A stretch of DNA of 64,000 nt from contig OU015652.1 of the NCBI GenBank assembly GCA_907165275.2, positions 9,935,001 to 9,999,000 of the forward strand. Direction: 5' to 3'. Both the position numbers and the translations under genes were made by a program. This DNA is from Zygaena filipendulae. Its lineage: Eukaryota; Arthropoda; Insecta; Lepidoptera; Zygaenidae. Below the pieces are notes generated by a model that saw only the letters and a list, made by a program, of their open reading frames with translations, made no database searches and was not told where the DNA came from. Shown here one piece after another: positions 57,800 to 64,000 of this stretch (within the stretch, counting starts at the first letter, position 1; each line of letters opens with the position of its first letter).

Positions 57800-59415
57800 G
57801 TTTCAAATAATTTTCACTATTTAGTTCTTCGAAATGGAAATCTGGTATTTGAAAGCATTACAAAATCAAACAACAATGTTATATTACAATATACATTTAA
57901 TAGGTGTAATTCAAAGAGATTTTATTTGGTGTAATTGTATTCTGTGAGTATTGAATTTGTTATTAATACGAAAGCAGCCATTTAGATATTGATACTTACA
58001 AACATTCTTACAAACAAGTCCAACAAAGAAACTATGAGAACAACATTTCATTTTTACATAAGCGAGGATACATTTCTCTCGAACTACAACAGGAAAATAA
58101 TAGAGAAGTCAGTGTAGATAAAACTGCTAGTTCGGTATTGACTATTAGATACCTACTTCGGATATTACTTATTCAGCTATCGAATTGCTCTGTTTTCTTC
58201 GAATAAAAGGTAAAATTGTCAAGTTCCCGAGTATAACAGAGTATAGATAAAGTTATTTTATAATATAATAAGATGGTTTTATGTCGATAGCAGTCACGAT
58301 TCATCTATTGTTAGTATCTATGTTGCAAAATGGTGACTGGGTTTAGTAAGGTACGAGTCATTTATAACTCTATAGAACAGTTAAATTTTTATTATAAAAC
58401 AATGAATGACAAAGATAACGAACATATACCTATATTTAAATTATTTTTTATTAAAAAAACACAAATGACCGGTCGAAACGGTCACCTTGCCATATGTGTT
58501 CATTACAATGAATCTTTTCCCTTCCGTTGACATCTAAACGAGCTTGAAATGTGTCATTGACTTTGAAGACTCGAGTTTAGTGCTATGACTTTCATGATGC
58601 ACTTTAACACCAGTATTAGGTCATCACAGCAATTATTAACATGATCTATTAAATAAAACAAAATGTTTTGAATACTTCAGCTCGTGTTAGGTATATCGTA
58701 TCTAAATAAAATTTTATGGTGAAACTAAACCATTAACTCTGATTGTCAAATTAAAGGATTTTATTTGCATTCAAAGTTGCAAAGTTGCCTAGACTCTATG
58801 CAACCTCGATATCCACCCTTCTTAATGGCCTTGGGATGATTTTATTCTATTCTATTCTATTAGGCGATTCAGTGACTCTAGACATATTTGTCTAATATTG
58901 CTTAAGCTCATACTATTTCTATTGCATTGCATCATAAATCACAGTTTCTGTCGTGTTGGAGTTTATTATTCATATGTAGAAACAAATATATTTGTAATAA
59001 TAATAATATTACAAAAAGATAAAAATTTTATTCGTCAGTAAAATAAATAACAACCAAATTACAATGATTCGAAACAAGTCTTTCGGTGGCAGATATTTCA
59101 ACCCAAACAAACACTGCGATCGATTATCAAAACGTAATAACTTTTTCAATTTAACTTTGCGAGGTAAGTAAGTATTACATTATAGTTAAAGGGAGAAAAT
59201 TCATAATATTTTATATTTTATTTTATAATCTCCAGTGAAAGTTATACGACACCCGATGGTGAAGGACGGAACTCGAATTTTGCTCAACATCGCTTCGCGT
59301 CGGCGATAGTAAAACTTGAAACATAAAGACAAGCTGAAATACTAGTTGAAACGCTCAACTCGGGACGTTTGCATAATAGTTTCATACTGATTTCATGTTC
59401 AGTAACATTTATTAT
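57800..59415. other. Non-coding AT-rich DNA, (ATTCT)n
   Basis: A short (ATTCT)n run at 58843-58861, common in lepidopteran repeats. No gene. Confidence 0.45.
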
Positions 59416-59417
59416 AA

Positions 59418-59600
59418 TACTAGCTGTTCCTCGCGGTTTCACTCGCGTGAATTTCGTAATTTCCGCGGGAATTCCGGGAAAATAGTACCCTATGTCCTTC
59501 TCTGTACCCCTGAAAACGTGTACGCAAAATTTCGCGATGATCAGTTGAGCCGTTAAGGCGTAACAAACAAACGCTGCACTTTTGGGTTTATACCTAATAG
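59418..59600 (+). repeat. Dispersed GCGGTTTCACTCGCG-type repeat
   Basis: ACTAGCTGTTCCTCGCGGTT, TCCGCGGGAATTCCGGGAAA, CTGTACCCCTGAAAACGTGT, GATCAGTTGAGCCGTTAAGG and a shortened tail. Confidence 0.8.
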
Positions 59601-59664
59601 TAAGAATATTACAAAAGGAAGTTATTTTAAAATAGTTTTTATCTGCTCATATTCTTTGATTTCT

Positions 59665-59900
59665 AATATATACATACATCTATACATATAAATTGCACAG
59701 CCGAAACCACTGATCGTAGAGACTTGAAACCTGGAGGGCGTGTGCTTTGTGTGACGTAAGGATTTTGGATAATTAAACCTATAAGGGGATGAAAAGAGGT
59801 TGCAAAGTTTGTATGGAACAATTCCGCTGGAACTTCGAAATTATCGCGGGTGAAACCGCGTGGGACAGCTAGTTTAAAAAATAAATAAATAAATAAATAT
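59665..59900 (-). repeat. Dispersed repeat (AAACTAGCTG family), reverse orientation
   Basis: CATATAAATTGCACAGCCGA, CGTAGAGACTTGAAACCTGG, AAGAGGTTGCAAAGTTTGTA, GGGTGAAACCGCGTGGGACA and AGCTAGTTT, followed by (AAAT)n at 59879-59900. Shares its AAGTTTGTATGGAAC segment with 34960-35230. Confidence 0.75.
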
Positions 59901-59904
59901 AAAG

Positions 59905-61560
59905 TTCTTTCATGCCGAGGTGCTTAACAACTTTCATGGGTGGGTTGATGATGCTTACTAATCTTACCAAGTTTAGTGTTGCTGAATCAATGTGATGTTA
60001 TTTAGAAATTAATCTATTGCTAATATACGTAACTATATTTTTAACAATACATCTAAAAAATGAAGCCTGTTAGCCTGATGTTTTATAAATAAATCAATAA
60101 ACACTAAATAGCTTTGAATGTAGTTGTGATGGTAAATAAACGGAAACTTACCTATTGATTGAATTCTTCATAGCGATACGAAGATTTTTCTAAGGTACCA
60201 AAGGAATTTACAGTCATAGATAGGAAATAACAATAGTAATTTATTTGAATAGAACACTGTGGTCTACATTATTCTTCTACGGAGCACATTGTAATTATTG
60301 TGTAATTAGCAATCCATTTTTTTCACGACGTAATCACTTATGAATGCTTGGAAATTATAACTTACGTGCAAAGGTTAACTACCTTATATTTTATATCCAT
60401 TGTTTTTTTTACGGATTAAAAAGAAGTTTAGCGACATAATTTGCGCATAAAAAGTGGTGGATGTAATCATGCCGATCTTATATCTTTGATGGTCCTTTGC
60501 GCATCTTTTTACGGAGATCATAAATTTCCGCCCACATCTAATGAGTTAGATTTATAGCATAGAAATTTAATTACTTCAGTATAAATTTAAAGCATTAGTG
60601 TGTGTATTTGTGTTTATTGCTTATGGAATAATCAACCTACGGTTAGTGCGCCGTTTATGTATATCCAATTATATGAACATATAATTTTCACATAATTTAA
60701 TTATACTTCTTAAACCCTATACCGAGCATAAGTTTTTCGATAGAGCCATAAATAATTTTAAATGAGAATTTTAGAGTGTAATAATCAAATTACTATCTTT
60801 ATTATATAGGAATTACGGGCGGTGTTCCTTAGGGGTGTTCAACCTTTAGTGTAAATATAAAGGATGAAACATTGTTATTTTGAATACAAAAGGCAAATGT
60901 TTGTTATGCCACCTACATATTATATCGTACGTAAGTGTACATGTACTCGAGTGTGTTCCGACGTGACGCCAATATCGCCATTCAGGGGAACTGCAGTTTG
61001 CATTTAAATGTGCAACCGTTGATATAACACCTTTGTAAAGGATTCGAGTGCAGAAGTTTGTGGAGAACTCATCTGAGCACTCCAATTTTACCGTCAGTGA
61101 TCTATCATGCTATATATGTTATTGTTTATTTTAAGTGGTTTTCAATAAAGAGTTTATTATTATTATATATCGTTGATGTACCTACACAATGGAAAATAAA
61201 ATATTAAATATTCCTACGACAGACACCAGTCTCTCACAATAAAGGTCGTACCCTTAAGTTTGTACCTACTTAGTAATGACTGTGTTGTGTTGAGACTAAT
61301 AAAGATATTATTATTATTATTATCTCAGAGTAATAAATGTACTGTATTATATAATATTATATTATAGTTTCTTGTTTAGTGTAACCAAACCTAAACAAAT
61401 GCAATTACAGTTCCACGAAGTAACAATTCATAGCTTGTGTTTGAAGGTAATATTATATAGAAGTTAATTTAATTTTACCTCAATTGTGTAGGTATATGAA
61501 GTAAATTTTGTAAGTTTAGATGTAGAGGTAATCTGTGGAACAACTGATACGGTTCTAATA
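59905..61560. other. Non-coding AT-rich DNA
   Basis: The 79-codon minus frame at 60846-61085 is Cys/His-containing but has no recognisable domain. An (ATT)n run lies at 61301-61322. Confidence 0.4.
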
Positions 61561-61564
61561 ATTT

Positions 61565-61975
61565 ATTTACTGATATACAGCTAGAGTATCCCTCAGTGAC
61601 ATAGGATACTTTTTATCTGGGAACAAAGAGTCGCACGGAAATATTGAAATTGTAAGTGAAACAACGGGGAAAACTGCTATTTGGTATAATATTATTGGTG
61701 GTTAGATAATATCGTTACTTCTTTGAAAAGGAAATATGGTGATTACCTTGATTCTGAAATGTAGAGTTCCTGCTAGAAATCCAAAACTAGATAAATAAAA
61801 ATCTTGTATTATGTTGTACGTCCACGCACATCTCCGAAATTACACTGAACTAATTGCAATAATTTGTACACACGTGTATCACTAAGTCTAACTTGAGAAA
61901 TAATATTTTTTTTAAGTTCCCGAGGGAGTTTTGAGATTCACTCGGGTGAAACCGCAATTAACAGATAGTCTTCGA
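61565..61975 (-). repeat. Two degenerate dispersed-repeat pieces
   Basis: CATAGGATACTTTTTATCTG with GTGAAACAACGGGGAAAAC at 61595-61675, and GTTCCCGAGGGAGTTTTGAG with GGTGAAACCGCAATTAACAG at 61915-61965. Old copies of the AGCTAG family. Confidence 0.55.
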
Positions 61976-61979
61976 TAAA

Positions 61980-62680
61980 ATTGAAAAAAAAAACCAAAAT
62001 TATTTAAAAAAAAAAGGTTTTAAATATTTTACATAATGTTGTCCTATCTTAAAAGCCTTTATTAACATGCAATGTATGTATGTAACTATGTTGGTACGGG
62101 TGGAATCTTGCAACTCAATTTTGAAGCTGATATCTTCAACCGATTGAGCTGAAATTTTGTATACACATTTGGTTTGGATGACAATGGATTGGGTTATTAT
62201 TTTTACCGCATTTGAATAAAAGCTTGTTTTAAAAAAAGTTTTTTCTTTCGAGACTTATTTCATACACATTTGTTTTGTCAAAAGACGTTAATCGGATTTC
62301 TAATATGAATTGAACAAATGATACATTAATAAGTATTCAGTATAGTTACCTACCACAATTTATACATATTTTAAAATTAAATGAATTTTAAATCATGAAG
62401 TTTAATACATGTTTTGTAATCTGAACGTATTTTAAACCTTGTAGTTTTAGTCTAATCTAATATCGATGTGTCCAAAAATTTAGTCACTTAAATATAATCA
62501 TAATTTATATACTTATAATAATAATTAATCATAAGATTCCTAACCTTACAAGGAAAAGGTCGCTATAAGTACGTGTAACATATTAATATCAACTTGACAG
62601 TGGACTTAACCCATTTGACGCTCTATACTGGAGGAAATTATGCTTCAGAAGCACGGATTCAATATTTTCACATTTTCTAC
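61980..62680. other. Non-coding AT-rich DNA
   Basis: Nothing recognised beyond A-rich tracts. Confidence 0.45.
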
Positions 62681-62689
62681 GTAAGTAGG

Positions 62690-63295
62690 TAGTAAATTTT
62701 ATTTCAGTCGAAAAACCCCTCTCCCCGAGGTTAGAAAGGTGAATGAGGAGCGAACCGAGTCCCATTTCGCGCCGACTGTTGTGTCTGCTTGCGTATCGAT
62801 CCGGCGCCCTCATTTCAGTCGAGCCAACAAAGCCCAAAAGCCTCCTCTATAAACACAGCTGGAAGGGACATGTTGTGTATGTACCACTTCAATAAACAAA
62901 GAAAACACCGCCAGAAAAAGAAGAGTGGTCAATCAGTAAGTACAGTGCACCCTAGTTTCGAGAAGATGCTGCTAAAAATCGGCACATAACTTTGAAGACG
63001 CAATTTGTTCCTCTAAAGTGCCGCACACGCACCTGCCGCACACGCATTAGCCGTGCAGTTCGCATGCACCAAAAGAACAGTGTGTAAAAATTAGTGTGGA
63101 AGTCATGATATTCCGAGGACAATAGGTATTTTCATAACGTGATTAAGATTAAGATCATGGACGAATAATTCGTATATTTTATTTGTAAAACGAGTACTTT
63201 CGTGAAATTCACGTGCACACAGAGATAGTGATGTGTCGATAGCTCTTCGACGCGCATTGTCGCTTAGTTTGTGCGCGGGCGCAGGTAGGTACTAT
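62690..63295 (+). promoter_or_regulatory. CpG-rich region with donor-like sites, possible first exon(s)
   Basis: GATCCGGCGCCCTCATTTCA, TGCCGCACACGCACCTGCCG and TGTGCGCGGGCGCAG stand out from AT-rich flanks. Plus-strand donor-like sites are TCA|GTAAGTAC near 62937 and GCGCAG|GTAGGTAC near 63283. Short frames on both strands (62589-62837 minus, 62789-62989 plus) are not convincing. Possible alternative promoter or leader exon of a plus-strand gene. Note that GTAGGTAC is a frequent word in this genome, so it is weak evidence for a splice site. Confidence 0.25.
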
Positions 63296-63299
63296 GGAT

Positions 63300-63675
63300 T
63301 TGCCATTACAATCCATTAACAATTTATACTAATATTTTCTATCAATAATGTAGATGTGTACGAAACTTATCATAGTATAGTCACATTAACATATTAATAT
63401 AGGATTTTATTTTATTTTTATTTTACTTTACCTATCTACTTTTTATTACAGTAGGTAGGTACTTCCCTTCAACAAAAAAACTCGAAAAGAATCCTAAAAT
63501 TCAAACAAGTAATATCACGAGTAGCAGCTTGTATTAATTTAAATTATACCTATACCTTTATACAAAACGTCTTTTACACTAAAACAAATCTTAAAAGTCA
63601 ATTTTAACCTGACTCTAATCGTCATATCGAAATAAAGCTTAATAATTATGTTTGCTTAGTTCGTAAGATAGTGCA
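63300..63675. other. Non-coding AT-rich DNA
   Basis: Nothing recognised. Confidence 0.45.
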
Positions 63676-63679
63676 GTAT

Positions 63680-63990
63680 TATTATGAGGTGGAGTTGATC
63701 TGGTGATGAAGCCGGAAAATAGCTCGATGGAAGATCGGAACTGTAGTTAAACGACGCAGCCCCATCGAGTTGGGGCTTGTTTGATTGGTCTTGACAAGGA
63801 CTCTTGTCCTAGACAGTAACTTTTTAGTTCAATTTACTCTTAAAGTGTTTTTTTTAGTTTTTTTTTTTTGTATTTTTCATTACTCATACCTACTCGGAAA
63901 GTAGGTCTGAAGTTGCCTGCGGAAAGGGTTGTAAGTAATACTTTTCAGCCCTAGGGAGAATAAGTTACAACTAACAGTTGTCAAATAAAA
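63680..63990 (+). repeat. Anonymous dispersed repeat with A tail
   Basis: GAGGTGGAGTTGATCTGGTG, ATGAAGCCGGAAAATAGCTC, GATGGAAGATCGGAACTG, CCCCATCGAGTTGGGGCTTG, ACAAGGACTCTTGTCCTAGA and CGGAAAGTAGGTCTGAAGTTG, with an A run near the window end. The pieces resemble widespread lepidopteran repeats. CCCCATCGAGTTGGGG and GGACTCTTGTCC are internal short palindromes. Confidence 0.55.
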
Positions 63991-64000
63991 AAAAATAGTT

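Overview
This is an AT-rich eukaryotic window, almost certainly from a moth or butterfly (Lepidoptera). Two things point there. One is a single well-recognised coding exon, the isoform-A-specific first coding exon of the ecdysone receptor EcR (minus strand, 49535-49831, start codon at 49772). The other is a dense load of repeat families I know from lepidopteran genomes: short repeats carrying GCGGTTTCACCCGCG and ending in AGCTAGT, elements with AACCGACTTCC ends, tRNA-headed SINEs, and decayed RTE/CR1-like reverse-transcriptase tails. Nothing bacterial, phage or CRISPR-like is present, and most open frames in the window are chance frames in non-coding DNA.

Layout: EcR is read right to left. 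The A exon ends at a GTGAGT donor (49529-49534). No other EcR exon is recognisable to the left (no B1-type start, no zinc-finger exon), so 1-49534 is probably EcR intron, whose shared exons lie beyond position 1. To the right, 49832-64000 would be the 5' side of EcR-A. A CpG-rich block at 53210-53372 ends in a good minus-strand donor and is the best candidate for a non-coding first exon or promoter. An in-frame stop just before that donor would force translation to begin at 49772.

Inside the non-coding part are two open frames that look exonic but that I cannot name. One is a 193-base plus-strand exon candidate with good acceptor and donor (40114-40306). The other is a 172-codon minus-strand open frame without an initial ATG (55441-55959), whose first part faintly recalls a CUB domain. 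Several short CpG-rich islands (5095-5600, 10870-11060, 16200-16340, 30355-30440, 34540-34680, 45080-45210, 62690-63290) stand out from the AT-rich background and are unexplained.

The mobile-element content is the most structured part. It includes four copies of a terminal-inverted-repeat element with a TGACGTCA core (10431, 24985, 37183, 47475; the last is a head-to-tail dimer) and two copies of a foldback element, one with 110-bp arms differing at two positions (19220-19458; second copy 31239-31382). Two hairpin elements sit back to back at 27080-27642. An inverted repeat lies 82 bases downstream of the EcR-A donor (49309-49447), and there is a four-unit tandem array of a normally dispersed repeat (53760-54360). 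I see no complete protein-coding transposon.
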